From assembly GCF_900142175.1 (NCBI RefSeq), contig NZ_FQZX01000001.1:496001-560000 (forward strand): a DNA stretch of 64,000 nucleotides, in the 5' to 3' direction. The notes beneath the pieces are model-generated. The model was not told where the DNA came from and searched no databases. It was given only the letters and a program-made list of their open reading frames with translations. Both the position numbers and the translations under genes were made by a program. The stretch is from Maribacter aquivivus. Lineage in GTDB: Bacteria > Bacteroidota > Bacteroidia > Flavobacteriales > Flavobacteriaceae. How positions within the stretch are numbered: position 1 is the stretch's first letter; each line of letters starts with the position of its first letter. Below are positions 1 to 7,665 of the stretch, in pieces.

Positions 1-83
1 CCACGCCGTATTGAGAACGAATAGTTACATTAAACTACAAAGCAAAACCTTTGTTCAGTAGTTTTCTTGAATAGCCTGGCATC

Positions 84-716
84 TTACTTTAAAAACTTGA
101 TGAAATCTTGTCTAGAAATTTCTTGCGCGCCCATACTTTCCAAATGATTGGTATGCAACTGACAATCTATTATGCTATATTCCTTTTCTTGTAGCTCTTG
201 AGCCAGTTTAATAAAAGCAAATTTTGATGCATTAGACGTTAAACTAAACATACTTTCTCCGCAAAAAACATGACCTAAATCAACACCGTACAAGCCACCC
301 ACCAAAGTATCGCCCTCCCAAACTTCGTAAGATTTTGCAATGCCTCTTTCATGTAATGCTATGTATGCATTTTTCATTTCATTGGTGATCCATGTACCAT
401 CTTGATCTTCACGCGGCACAGATGAACAATACTCTACAACTTCTTTAAAACAGGTGTTTTTAGTTAATCGAAACTGATTGTCACGAATAACTTTTTTCAT
501 ACTTTTTGATATTTTGATGTGATCAGGATACAGGATCATTCTAGGATCCGGACTCCACCATAAAATAATAGAATCATTATCGAACCAAGGGAAAATTCCG
601 CTTTGGTACGCCAAAAGCAGTCGTTCTGGTGAGAGGTCACCGCCAACTGCCAACAAGCCTTCTACATTGGCGCTATCTACAGGCGGAAAATTAAGTTCAT
701 CGGTCAAAAAGTACAT
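84..716 (-). CDS. aat: Leucyl/phenylalanyl-tRNA--protein transferase
   Basis: This cytosolic enzyme moves Leu or Phe from aminoacyl-tRNA onto proteins with N-terminal Arg or Lys, marking them for ClpAP through the N-degron pathway. The 210 residues carry the family signatures in order: GLLAVGGDLSPERLLLAYQ and SGIFPWF near residues 20-46, WWSPDPRM near 53-60, DGTWIT in the middle, and GESMFS followed by IDCQ in the GNAT-like C-terminal half. Length is slightly short of the usual 220-235, with the C-terminus ending soon after the last helix. It is transcribed away from the DUF3127 gene, which has its own terminator between them, so it probably has its own promoter. The 83 bases beyond its stop contain nothing I can name. 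Confidence 0.95.
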   Translation of the reverse strand: MYFLTDELNFPPVDSANVEGLLAVGGDLSPERLLLAYQSGIFPWFDNDSIILWWSPDPRMILYPDHIKISKSMKKVIRDNQFRLTKNTCFKEVVEYCSSVPREDQDGTWITNEMKNAYIALHERGIAKSYEVWEGDTLVGGLYGVDLGHVFCGESMFSLTSNASKFAFIKLAQELQEKEYSIIDCQLHTNHLESMGAQEISRQDFIKFLK

Positions 717-770
717 GACTATTTGTGGCTTTTTAATTTTTACTCAAAGTAAAAAAAGGTCATAAAACAA

Positions 771-806
771 AAAAACTTGTTTAACTATTTAAGCTAAACA
801 AGTTTC
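771..806 (-). terminator. Rho-independent terminator after the DUF3127 gene
   Basis: Inverted repeat AAACTTGTTTA ... TAAACAAGTTT with a short loop. On the minus strand it is followed by a run of T. It separates the DUF3127 gene from aat. Confidence 0.7.
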
Positions 807-850
807 TTATTATAAAGACATAACGCCTTATAAAATTTTCATTACAATTC

Positions 851-1228
851 TTAGAAAGGAAGATCATCGTGATCCTCTTCATTCAAATTATCTGCAGGCT
901 CAAAAGCCTCCATTGGTGCTACTGGAGGTGCACCACCGGCTGGTGCTCCAGCAGATGCTCCTTCTATACGCCATCCTTGTATAGAGTTAAAGTACTTTAC
1001 TTGACCTTGAGGGTTTGTCCACTCTCTTCCTCTAAGGTTAATACTCACTTTTACATCTTGCCCTACAGCATAGCTATTCAATAAATCACACTTATCTTGA
1101 ACAAATTCTACCATGATGTGTTGTGGATATTGCTCATCTGTAGTAACAACTAATTCTCTTTTTCTAAACCCATTAGACCCAAAAGTTTGAGTTTCTCCTA
1201 CCAATTTTACTTTACCTTCTATTTCCAT
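851..1228 (-). CDS. DUF3127 OB-fold protein with SSB-like acidic tail
   Basis: A 125-residue DUF3127 protein, a family typical of Bacteroidota and predicted to fold like single-strand DNA-binding proteins. Residues 1-90 hold the OB-fold core, with conserved RGREWTNPQG and YFNSIQGWRIE. Residues 91-112 are a low-complexity Ala/Pro/Gly linker, and the end is acidic: EEDHDDLPF. That last part matches the DDLPF tip with which SSB proteins recruit partners, and the true SSB in this window (34705-35175) ends the same way. It therefore probably binds single-stranded nucleic acid and the SSB interactome, which is inference. The gene stands alone between a terminator and a divergent histidine kinase gene. 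Confidence 0.85.
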   Translation of the reverse strand: MEIEGKVKLVGETQTFGSNGFRKRELVVTTDEQYPQHIMVEFVQDKCDLLNSYAVGQDVKVSINLRGREWTNPQGQVKYFNSIQGWRIEGASAGAPAGGAPPVAPMEAFEPADNLNEEDHDDLPF

Positions 1229-1253
1229 CTTGAACTCTTTTTACAATAAAGTT

Positions 1254-1261
1254 CAAAAATA
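1254..1261 (-). promoter_or_regulatory. Bacteroidetes -7 box for the DUF3127 gene
   Basis: On the minus strand this reads TATTTTTG, matching TAnnTTTG, about 26 bases upstream of the start codon. I see no clear TTG -33 element at the expected distance, so this is a half-supported promoter. Confidence 0.4.
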
Positions 1262-1354
1262 CATAAAATGATGCGGTAATAAAACATGGTGCAACGATTA
1301 CAGCACAACAATTATTCACAATTAGGGTTATCTTTAGTATTAGATAACTATTGG

Positions 1355-2503
1355 ATGAACTTTATTCCTAAAAACAAAATTTCCAACATTTTTCTATTGA
1401 TAGGCTCTTTCGTAGTTGTGAGTCTAATCTTATGGAATACCAATAGCTTTTTCAAACAATTTAAGGAAGAAGAACGCCTTAAAATGGAAATATGGGCCAC
1501 GGCTCAATCTGAATTTTTACAATCTTCAGAAACCGTAGATCTAGGTAGCCTTCATTTAAAAGTTTTTCAAAACAATACCTCTACCCCAATGATCCTTATC
1601 AATAAAGATAAATCTATTAGGGTAAACAACTTTCCACCAAACAAGTCAAAAGACTCCGTTTACATTCAAAGTCAACTCAGAAAATTTACAAACGAAAACA
1701 CTCCTATATCCATTGACCAGCAAGGAGAACATTTAGCGACTCTTTATTACGGTAACTCTGATGTTCTGACCAAATTAAAATTTTACCCCATTGCATTGCT
1801 CCTTATTATATTCCTGTTTGCAGCGGTGATCTATTTTCTTTTTAAAACCAATAAAGCTTCAGAGCAGAATAAACTATGGGCAGGTATGGCCAAAGAAACC
1901 GCACACCAAATAGGCACACCGCTTTCTTCTCTTTTAGGGTGGAACGAACTTTTGAAATCTGAAGATATTAACCCTAGTATAACCAAAGAAATAGAGAAAG
2001 ATATTGATCGATTACAAACCATAACCGAGCGTTTTTCTAAAATTGGCTCTTTACCCAAACTTGAAGAAAGCGATATTGTAAAAGAAACCCGAGATGCCTT
2101 CGATTACTTAAAGAGAAGAAGCTCTAAACTTATTCACTTTTCTTTCAGCACCAAAGTAGACCACCTACCAGTTATGATGAACAGTTCATTATACAACTGG
2201 ACGATAGAAAACTTGGTTAAAAACGGAATAGATGCTATGAGAGGCAAGGGTAGCATTGCCATAGAAATTGTTCAAGACAACAAATTTGTGAACATTTTAA
2301 TAGCCGATACCGGGCATGGTATTTCTAAAAGCAACTATAATAGTATCTTTACACCTGGCTTTACCTCAAAAAAGAGAGGTTGGGGCTTAGGACTTTCTTT
2401 GGTTAAGAGAATTGTGGAAGAATACCACGACGGAAAAATTAAGGTGTTATCATCTGGAAAAGAAGGAACTATAATGCAAATTTCTTTAAAAGTGTCTCAC
2501 TAA
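1355..2503 (+). CDS. Membrane sensor histidine kinase
   Basis: Two-component sensor kinase with an N-terminal membrane helix (IFLLIGSFVVVSLILW), an extracytoplasmic segment of roughly 110 residues, a second helix (YPIALLLIIFLFAAVIYFLF), then a DHp domain and an ATPase domain. The phospho-accepting His is in ETAHQIGTPLSSLLGW, followed by the N box ENLVKNGIDAM, G1 box IADTGHGIS and G2 box GWGLGLSLV. An in-frame ATG lies at 1286, but a -7-like TATCTTTA sits near 1330 and the family normally starts just before the first helix, so I prefer 1355. No response regulator is adjacent. The next gene starts 2 bases after its stop and is probably co-transcribed. The stimulus is unknown. Confidence 0.9.
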   Translation: MNFIPKNKISNIFLLIGSFVVVSLILWNTNSFFKQFKEEERLKMEIWATAQSEFLQSSETVDLGSLHLKVFQNNTSTPMILINKDKSIRVNNFPPNKSKDSVYIQSQLRKFTNENTPISIDQQGEHLATLYYGNSDVLTKLKFYPIALLLIIFLFAAVIYFLFKTNKASEQNKLWAGMAKETAHQIGTPLSSLLGWNELLKSEDINPSITKEIEKDIDRLQTITERFSKIGSLPKLEESDIVKETRDAFDYLKRRSSKLIHFSFSTKVDHLPVMMNSSLYNWTIENLVKNGIDAMRGKGSIAIEIVQDNKFVNILIADTGHGISKSNYNSIFTPGFTSKKRGWGLGLSLVKRIVEEYHDGKIKVLSSGKEGTIMQISLKVSH

Positions 2504-2505
2504 TT

Positions 2506-2862
2506 ATGGCTAAGGAAAAATTAGAAGTTATTAAGGAAGCAAATCTAAGTAATAACTGTCCTGAATGTTTTAATCAAGATTTAAATCTTACTTTCTATCA
2601 AAAACATACCTACGGTAGCTTCTTTCATAAAATTACAGGTGAATTAAGTAATAAATTAGTTTGTAATACCTGTCATTCTACAATTTACCCAGTAACCTGG
2701 ACAGATGATATCGAACGCATGTTCAACTACTATCAAAAAACAGCTATACCTGCTAAAAAATCATCTAAACCAACATTGCTTTTTTATAGCCTTATTTTGG
2801 TTCTTATTGCGTTGGTAGCTGGTGCAGTATACTTATTTATTTCTGGAGCTTTTCAATTTTAG
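2506..2862 (+). CDS. Zinc-ribbon protein with one C-terminal membrane helix
   Basis: Unrecognised 118-residue protein. The N-terminal two thirds contain two Cys pairs, CPEC (about residue 18) and CNTC (about residue 53), which look like a treble-clef or zinc-ribbon site. The C-terminus is a single hydrophobic helix (LLFYSLILVLIALVAGAVYL) with a very short tail, so the domain should be cytosolic and tail-anchored. It begins 2 bases after the histidine kinase stop, implying co-transcription and possibly a shared role at the membrane. Its last 26 bases overlap the end of the convergent HIT gene. Function unknown. Confidence 0.75.
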   Translation: MAKEKLEVIKEANLSNNCPECFNQDLNLTFYQKHTYGSFFHKITGELSNKLVCNTCHSTIYPVTWTDDIERMFNYYQKTAIPAKKSSKPTLLFYSLILVLIALVAGAVYLFISGAFQF

Positions 2863-3241
2863 AACCGATTGCCCCTGCTAGTTCAACAAACTCTTCATTA
2901 CTTAATTTTACCTTGTGTTGAAAAGTAGCGTCTTTCATTTCATTTAAAGGTATTAAATGAACATGCACATGTGGCACTTCTAAACCAATAACCGACATAC
3001 CTACGCGCTTACAATCAACAGTTTCCTCTAATGCCTTACCTACTTTTCTAGAAAAAGACATTAACCCTAAATAGGTTTCTTCATCTAAATCTAAAATTTT
3101 ATTGACCTCTTTTTTAGGTATACACAATGTATGCCCTTTTGCATTTGGGTTGATATCTAAAAAAGCTAAGAAATTTTCATCTTCGGCTACTTTAAAACAT
3201 GGAATTTCACCATTTATAATCTTAGTAAATATTGTTGGCAT
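2837..3241 (-). CDS. HIT family nucleotide hydrolase/transferase
   Basis: Histidine-triad protein of 134 residues. It starts with the typical TIFTKIINGEIPCFKVAED, has DINPNAKGHTLCIPKKEV in the middle, and the catalytic triad HVHVHLIP near residue 92. Family members hydrolyse phosphoramidate or dinucleoside substrates such as AMP-lysine or Ap4A in the cytosol. The exact substrate cannot be told from sequence. It is downstream of greA on the same strand, but a terminator-like hairpin at 3264-3297 lies between them. Confidence 0.93.
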   Translation of the reverse strand: MPTIFTKIINGEIPCFKVAEDENFLAFLDINPNAKGHTLCIPKKEVNKILDLDEETYLGLMSFSRKVGKALEETVDCKRVGMSVIGLEVPHVHVHLIPLNEMKDATFQHKVKLSNEEFVELAGAIGSKIEKLQK

Positions 3242-3263
3242 AGTAATTCGTATTTAGTGGTAA

Positions 3264-3297
3264 TAAAAAATCCTACCCTTTATTAAGGATAGGATTA
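3264..3297 (-). terminator. Terminator between greA and the HIT gene
   Basis: Arms AATCCTACCCTT and AAGGATAGGATT with one mismatch and a 4-base loop. On the minus strand they are followed by six T. This should end the greA transcript. Confidence 0.7.
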
Positions 3298-3317
3298 AAT
3301 ATAGTTATATTAAAAAT

Positions 3318-3794
3318 TTAAGATCTTGTAATTTCAAGAATTTCAAATTTAATAGCCCCGCTTGGCACTGCAATCTCTGCCGTGTCACCTACCTTTTTAC
3401 CTAGCAACCCTTTACCAATTGGTGAATTTACAGAAATTTTCCCTGTTTTTGTATCAGCTTCACTTTCAGCTACTAACTTATAAGACATTTCCATGCCATT
3501 ATTTTGATTTTTCAATTTCACTGTAGATAGTACTAAAACCTTTGAAGTATCTAATTGAGACTCGTCAATTAAACGTGCATTGGCAACAGTATTCTCCATT
3601 TTTGAAATTTTCATTTCTAAAAGACCTTGTGCTTCTTTTGCAGCATCGTACTCAGCATTTTCTGACAAATCACCTTTGTCTCTTGCTTCTCCAATAGCTT
3701 GAGACGCCTTTGGACGCTCAATATCTCGTAAATGATTTAGTTCTGCCTTGAGTTTTTTTAACCCTTCGACTGTATAGTATGATATGTTACTCAT
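3318..3794 (-). CDS. greA: Transcription elongation factor GreA
   Basis: GreA rescues backtracked RNA polymerase by stimulating cleavage of the nascent RNA through the secondary channel. The 158 residues match the usual length. The N-terminal coiled coil carries ARDKGDLSENAEYDAAKEAQ (about 37-56) with the two acidic tip residues, and the C-terminal FKBP-like domain has NSPIGKGLLGKKVGD followed by the final beta strand FEILEI. The gene is monocistronic, with a terminator after it and a -7 box upstream. Confidence 0.96.
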   Translation of the reverse strand: MSNISYYTVEGLKKLKAELNHLRDIERPKASQAIGEARDKGDLSENAEYDAAKEAQGLLEMKISKMENTVANARLIDESQLDTSKVLVLSTVKLKNQNNGMEMSYKLVAESEADTKTGKISVNSPIGKGLLGKKVGDTAEIAVPSGAIKFEILEITRS

Positions 3795-3869
3795 AACTTC
3801 CTCGTTTTATAAATAGACAAATCCTCTGCAATTGCCTGTTAATTCGGCTTTTTAAGCGAGGATTTAACA

Positions 3870-3877
3870 CAAATATA
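3870..3877 (-). promoter_or_regulatory. Bacteroidetes -7 box for greA
   Basis: Minus-strand TATATTTG, an exact TAnnTTTG match, about 75 bases before the greA start. No TTG is visible at the ideal -33 distance. The leader has complementary CCTCG and CGAGG segments that could fold. Confidence 0.45.
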
Positions 3878-3926
3878 CATAATTTTTACGCACATTTGCT
3901 GAAGTTTTTTAAAACTAAATTAAAGC

Positions 3927-4364
3927 ATGATGAAGAGATTAAGCATCGTAATTCTATTGATTATTACTGCTTGTAGCAATGACGGCACAAACAGAAATCC
4001 GTATTTACAAGAAATAGGTTTTCGTTTTGAAGCTAATTTAAATCTTCCTTCTTACAGTCCTCTTACAAATACAGGCAGTGCTGTTTATATTAATAGTGAT
4101 CTTGCTGGTACTAGAGGTGTATTTGTAATCAACTCTGGCTTTGATCAATTTAGAGCTTTTGAAGGTAGTTGCCCAAATCATGCTCCAAACGACTGCTCAA
4201 CCATGTCTTTTAGTGGACAAGTTGCCACTTGTTCATGTGATGATTACGAGTATAGCTTGTTTACTGGTCAATTATTAAATAGACCCGATGATGAAAATCG
4301 CTATTATGACATGCTTGAATACCGCGCAAGTTTTAGTGGCGGTAGTGTGGTAATATCCAACTAA
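3927..4364 (+). CDS. Rieske-like lipoprotein with altered cluster ligands
   Basis: A 145-residue secreted lipoprotein. The signal peptide MMKRLSIVILLIITACSND ends in a lipobox with Cys at residue 16. The C-terminal half resembles a Rieske [2Fe-2S] domain: FEGSCPNHAPNDC near residue 90 and ATCSCDDYEYSLFTGQLL near 110, the latter aligning with the CPCHGSxF...TG segment of Rieske proteins. The canonical CxH and CxxH pairs are not intact (CPNH and CSCDD), so normal 2Cys/2His coordination looks lost or rearranged. It may be a structural relic or bind a different metal. The gene faces the TIM-barrel gene, with 3 bases between their stops. Confidence 0.7.
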   Translation: MMKRLSIVILLIITACSNDGTNRNPYLQEIGFRFEANLNLPSYSPLTNTGSAVYINSDLAGTRGVFVINSGFDQFRAFEGSCPNHAPNDCSTMSFSGQVATCSCDDYEYSLFTGQLLNRPDDENRYYDMLEYRASFSGGSVVISN

Positions 4365-4367
4365 ACA

Positions 4368-5033
4368 CTATTCTTCTGTTCTATACCTGTCCATAATTTC
4401 TTTGAATAATTCGCCCGTACTTGGCGGAGTATACGATATAGCATTTGCCCCAGCATCAATAGCTTGAACTATTGTTTCTTCGGTTTTACCACCAGTGGCA
4501 ATAATGGCTACATTAGCATCTAAATCTCGTATTCTCTTAATTATTTCGGCGGTTTTACCTGCTCCTGAAACATTAAAAATATCAACTCCTGCGGCTAACC
4601 TTCCTTTAAAATCTTCTTTATCAGATACTACCGTAACCGTAACAGGAATATCTATCTTTTCTTTTAGCATTGTAATAAGGCTATTAGGGGTAGGTTTGTT
4701 TAAAACTACCCCTAAAGCACCTTGAAATTCTGCATGTATTGCCAATTCTAATGATCGTAAACCGGTTGTTAATCCACCACCTACTCCGCAAAAAATAGGC
4801 TTATCCGCAGCTAAAATCAATGCATTAGAAATTACCGGTTGCGGTGTAAATGGGTACACCGCTATAATCGCATTGGCATTCGTATTTCTAATAATCGCCA
4901 CATCTGTACTGAACAGAAATGACTTTATTGATTGTCCGAAAACACGAATGCCCGAGCATTGCGAAATTACTTCTGGCACCGTTACAATGTTATTTCTTAA
5001 CCTACTACCAAAAACCGGAATATTGCGCTCCAT
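4368..5033 (-). CDS. Predicted TIM-barrel protein of unknown reaction
   Basis: A 221-residue cytosolic protein with repeated beta-alpha units. The phosphate-binding style turns of TIM barrels are visible: FCGVGGGLTTG near residue 82, DIFNVSGAGKTAEI near 151 and IIATGGKTEET near 178, followed by AGANAISYTPPS. This resembles the KDPG-aldolase/TrpC/ThiG group of folds, but I do not recognise a specific family with known chemistry. It is monocistronic between the Rieske-like gene and the TonB receptor. The receptor is under thiamine control and ThiG is also a TIM barrel, but I see no ThiG signature and do not propose that assignment. Confidence 0.6.
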   Translation of the reverse strand: MERNIPVFGSRLRNNIVTVPEVISQCSGIRVFGQSIKSFLFSTDVAIIRNTNANAIIAVYPFTPQPVISNALILAADKPIFCGVGGGLTTGLRSLELAIHAEFQGALGVVLNKPTPNSLITMLKEKIDIPVTVTVVSDKEDFKGRLAAGVDIFNVSGAGKTAEIIKRIRDLDANVAIIATGGKTEETIVQAIDAGANAISYTPPSTGELFKEIMDRYRTEE

Positions 5034-5137
5034 AACCCTGTATATTAGAGATCTAAATTAGATTATTCTTTTACGCGCCGTACTTTTTAAGTAAATATTT
5101 AAGACAAATTTGTAACAGATTACCGCAGAATCTATTC

Positions 5138-7300
5138 TTAAAAATTTACCGTTGCTCCCAATAAAAAGTTAGTACCAGCTTGTGGATAATAGCCTTGAAC
5201 TTCAAAAGTATTACCTGGCGTAGACCAACTATCTAAATACGTATAACCATTAGACACATATTTCTCGTTTAAGATATTATTTACCAAACCAGAAAATACA
5301 ATCGACTTCACAACGTTATTCATTTTAATTTCATAAGTAATGTTGAAATCGTTCGTGAAATAAGCATCTAATTTAGAAGCTTCCGTATCTGTATTACTTA
5401 AATATTGCTCGCCAACAAATTTAGAGTACAACGAAAGACTCATTGCATCGCACGGCATATAACTAATAATATTACCCGCTACCAAACCTGGTGAAAATGC
5501 AATATTCGTATCTCCTAAACCTTGCAACTCATCATCTCTGTCAATAAAAAAATCTTTGTTCTTATTATCACTGATGGCTATGTTAGGTCTTACACTAAAT
5601 TTATCTCCCAACTTAATATTTGCATCTATTTCTAAGCCGAACCTATAGCTATCACCAACATTCTCTCTTAGTGGTGCACCTACATCATTCAACTCTCCTG
5701 TTACCACTAACTGATCTTTATATTTCATGTAGTAAAGGTTTGTATTTACCTGTACATTGGCAGATACGTATCTCCATCCTAATTCAAAATCATTTAATTT
5801 TTCTGGCTTAGGATTTCCACTTTCGTAATCATTTCTATTTGGCTCTCTATTAGCTACCGCATACGACAAGTAGAAATTGTTATTCGCATTTAAATCGAAT
5901 GTTACACCTGCTTTTGGGTTGAAAAAATTAAACGTATCATCGACCAAACCTGTTTCATCACCATTTGCTTTGTAACCTACCGTTCTATATTGTAAATCTC
6001 CATATAACGACCACTGATCTGTTAATTGATAATTTGCTTTTGTGTACAGGTTAAAATCTGTCTTAGATGAACTATCATCATAGTAGCGATCTCTATAACT
6101 ACTGTTACTTGCATATCTAGCCCAAATAACTTCACCAAAATGATCACCTTCGTATTTATTTAACCCACCGCCAATAATTAAATCCAGTTTGTCTTTCTTA
6201 TAATTAACAGAAAAAACGGTACCATAAAAATCATTATCTAGCCAACGTCTTCTAATAAGGTCTGTGGTATTTACTTCACTGCCATCAACTATTATAGGTT
6301 CAAAACCATAGGTAGAAAAATCATCCGCCTCTTTATATTGCTCAAAGAAACCTCTACCTCTTGTGTAATGCAATGCAATATTGGTACTCCAGAAATCTGA
6401 AATTTGTTCATTCCATAATAGCTGGGCATGGTCTTGCTTATAATTATCTACCTCGTTATTATGAAATTGAGTATTACCATCTAAATCTGTATAAATACCT
6501 GAAGGATTAAAAGTTCTATCATCTTTTAAAGTCTGGGCATCTATACCGTACCATGCTTGATAGGTAACTTCATGACCACCGAATATTATTGCTTTTATCA
6601 ATGTATTGTCATCTTTATAAGCCCCTTGCAGAAAATAAGAATCTAAGTCTGAGCGTGCTCTATCAATATATCCGTCAGATTTTATTTTAGACAATCTACC
6701 TGAAATTTCAACATGATCATTTAAAAGTCCTGTGCTAAATTTTAGGTTATTTCTTAAGGTACTATAGCTTCCAATAGAAGTTGATATTTGTCCGTATGCA
6801 TCTTGCGAGAATCCGTCGGTCAATACATTTAAACTTGCCCCAAATGCACCCGCACCGTTTGTTGATGTACCAACACCACGTTGCAATTGTAAACTCTCTG
6901 TTGAAGAAGCAAAATCTGGCATGTTTACCCAAAATGTACCTTGAGATTCGGCATCGTTGTAAGGTATGCCGTTAATGGTTACATTTACACGTGTAGCATC
7001 ACTTCCTCTTACTCGAATTCCTGTGTAACCAACACCCGCACCTGCATCTGTTGTAGTTACCACTGATGGTAAAAAATTCATCAAAACAGGAATATCTTGA
7101 CCTAAATTTCGTGGCTTGATATCTTCTTTTGTAAGATTTGAAAATGTAACCGGAGATTGCTTGGTTACCCTAATTGCCGAAACGAACACTTCGTCTAGCA
7201 CTACTTTTTTACCCTCTAAAGAGTCGGTTTCCTGTTCTTGGGCACAGACACCCATACTTAGCGCCAAAGACGCCGCAATTGTGAAAATAGATAGTTTCAT
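5138..7300 (-). CDS. TonB-dependent receptor, probably for thiamine or a precursor
   Basis: A 720-residue outer-membrane receptor. A signal peptide (MKLSIFTIAASLALSMGVCAQ) is followed directly by the plug domain (about 45-165, including GIRVRGSDATRVNVTINGIP), without the carboxypeptidase-like N-terminal domain of glycan receptors. A 22-strand barrel ends in the aromatic LGATVNF. This compact form is typical of vitamin and metal receptors. A TPP riboswitch lies 147 bases upstream in the same orientation, so uptake of thiamine or a thiamine precursor under TPP repression is a strong inference. No periplasmic or inner-membrane partner is adjacent, but a PnuC-type transporter and a thiamine-binding protein lie about 9 kb away. 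Confidence 0.92.
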   Translation of the reverse strand: MKLSIFTIAASLALSMGVCAQEQETDSLEGKKVVLDEVFVSAIRVTKQSPVTFSNLTKEDIKPRNLGQDIPVLMNFLPSVVTTTDAGAGVGYTGIRVRGSDATRVNVTINGIPYNDAESQGTFWVNMPDFASSTESLQLQRGVGTSTNGAGAFGASLNVLTDGFSQDAYGQISTSIGSYSTLRNNLKFSTGLLNDHVEISGRLSKIKSDGYIDRARSDLDSYFLQGAYKDDNTLIKAIIFGGHEVTYQAWYGIDAQTLKDDRTFNPSGIYTDLDGNTQFHNNEVDNYKQDHAQLLWNEQISDFWSTNIALHYTRGRGFFEQYKEADDFSTYGFEPIIVDGSEVNTTDLIRRRWLDNDFYGTVFSVNYKKDKLDLIIGGGLNKYEGDHFGEVIWARYASNSSYRDRYYDDSSSKTDFNLYTKANYQLTDQWSLYGDLQYRTVGYKANGDETGLVDDTFNFFNPKAGVTFDLNANNNFYLSYAVANREPNRNDYESGNPKPEKLNDFELGWRYVSANVQVNTNLYYMKYKDQLVVTGELNDVGAPLRENVGDSYRFGLEIDANIKLGDKFSVRPNIAISDNKNKDFFIDRDDELQGLGDTNIAFSPGLVAGNIISYMPCDAMSLSLYSKFVGEQYLSNTDTEASKLDAYFTNDFNITYEIKMNNVVKSIVFSGLVNNILNEKYVSNGYTYLDSWSTPGNTFEVQGYYPQAGTNFLLGATVNF

Positions 7301-7446
7301 TCGTAAAATAAATACGAATAAAAGGGGCTATTATTCTAAAGTTAAAATTGATTTTTGAGCAACTACGCTCGATTTCCAAAAGACTTCATGTGAAAAAAAT
7401 AATCACATTACATCTTACTTCAAAAATTTAAAATAAACTTTTGAAT

Positions 7447-7528
7447 TGTCCCTTGGCAGCATTACCTGCCCAGGTTCGTTGGGTATAATCTCAGCTTTGT
7501 TCTAAAACTAGAACTAGGCACCCCTTTG
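7447..7528 (-). promoter_or_regulatory. TPP (THI-box) riboswitch
   Basis: Read on the minus strand, the element contains in order GGGGTGCC, a variable stem-loop, GCTGAGATTATACCC, GAACCTG, and GGTAATGCTGCCAAGGGA. These are the P1-P5 and thi-box signatures of thiamine pyrophosphate riboswitches. The helix arms pair correctly: AGGGG...CCC closes the aptamer arm, and GGCAG...CTGCC forms the P4/P5 stem. About 147 bases separate it from the TonB receptor start, room for an expression platform, but I could not identify an obvious terminator there. Confidence 0.95.
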
Positions 7529-7665
7529 AGATGCCGCAAATGTAATGCACATAATTCATCTCTCATAAAGAAATTTAAAAAAATAACAATGTGTTTAATT
7601 AACATCATTTTACAACTTAACATCTGCGTTTTAACGTACGTATACCAAGCGTACCAATACTATAC

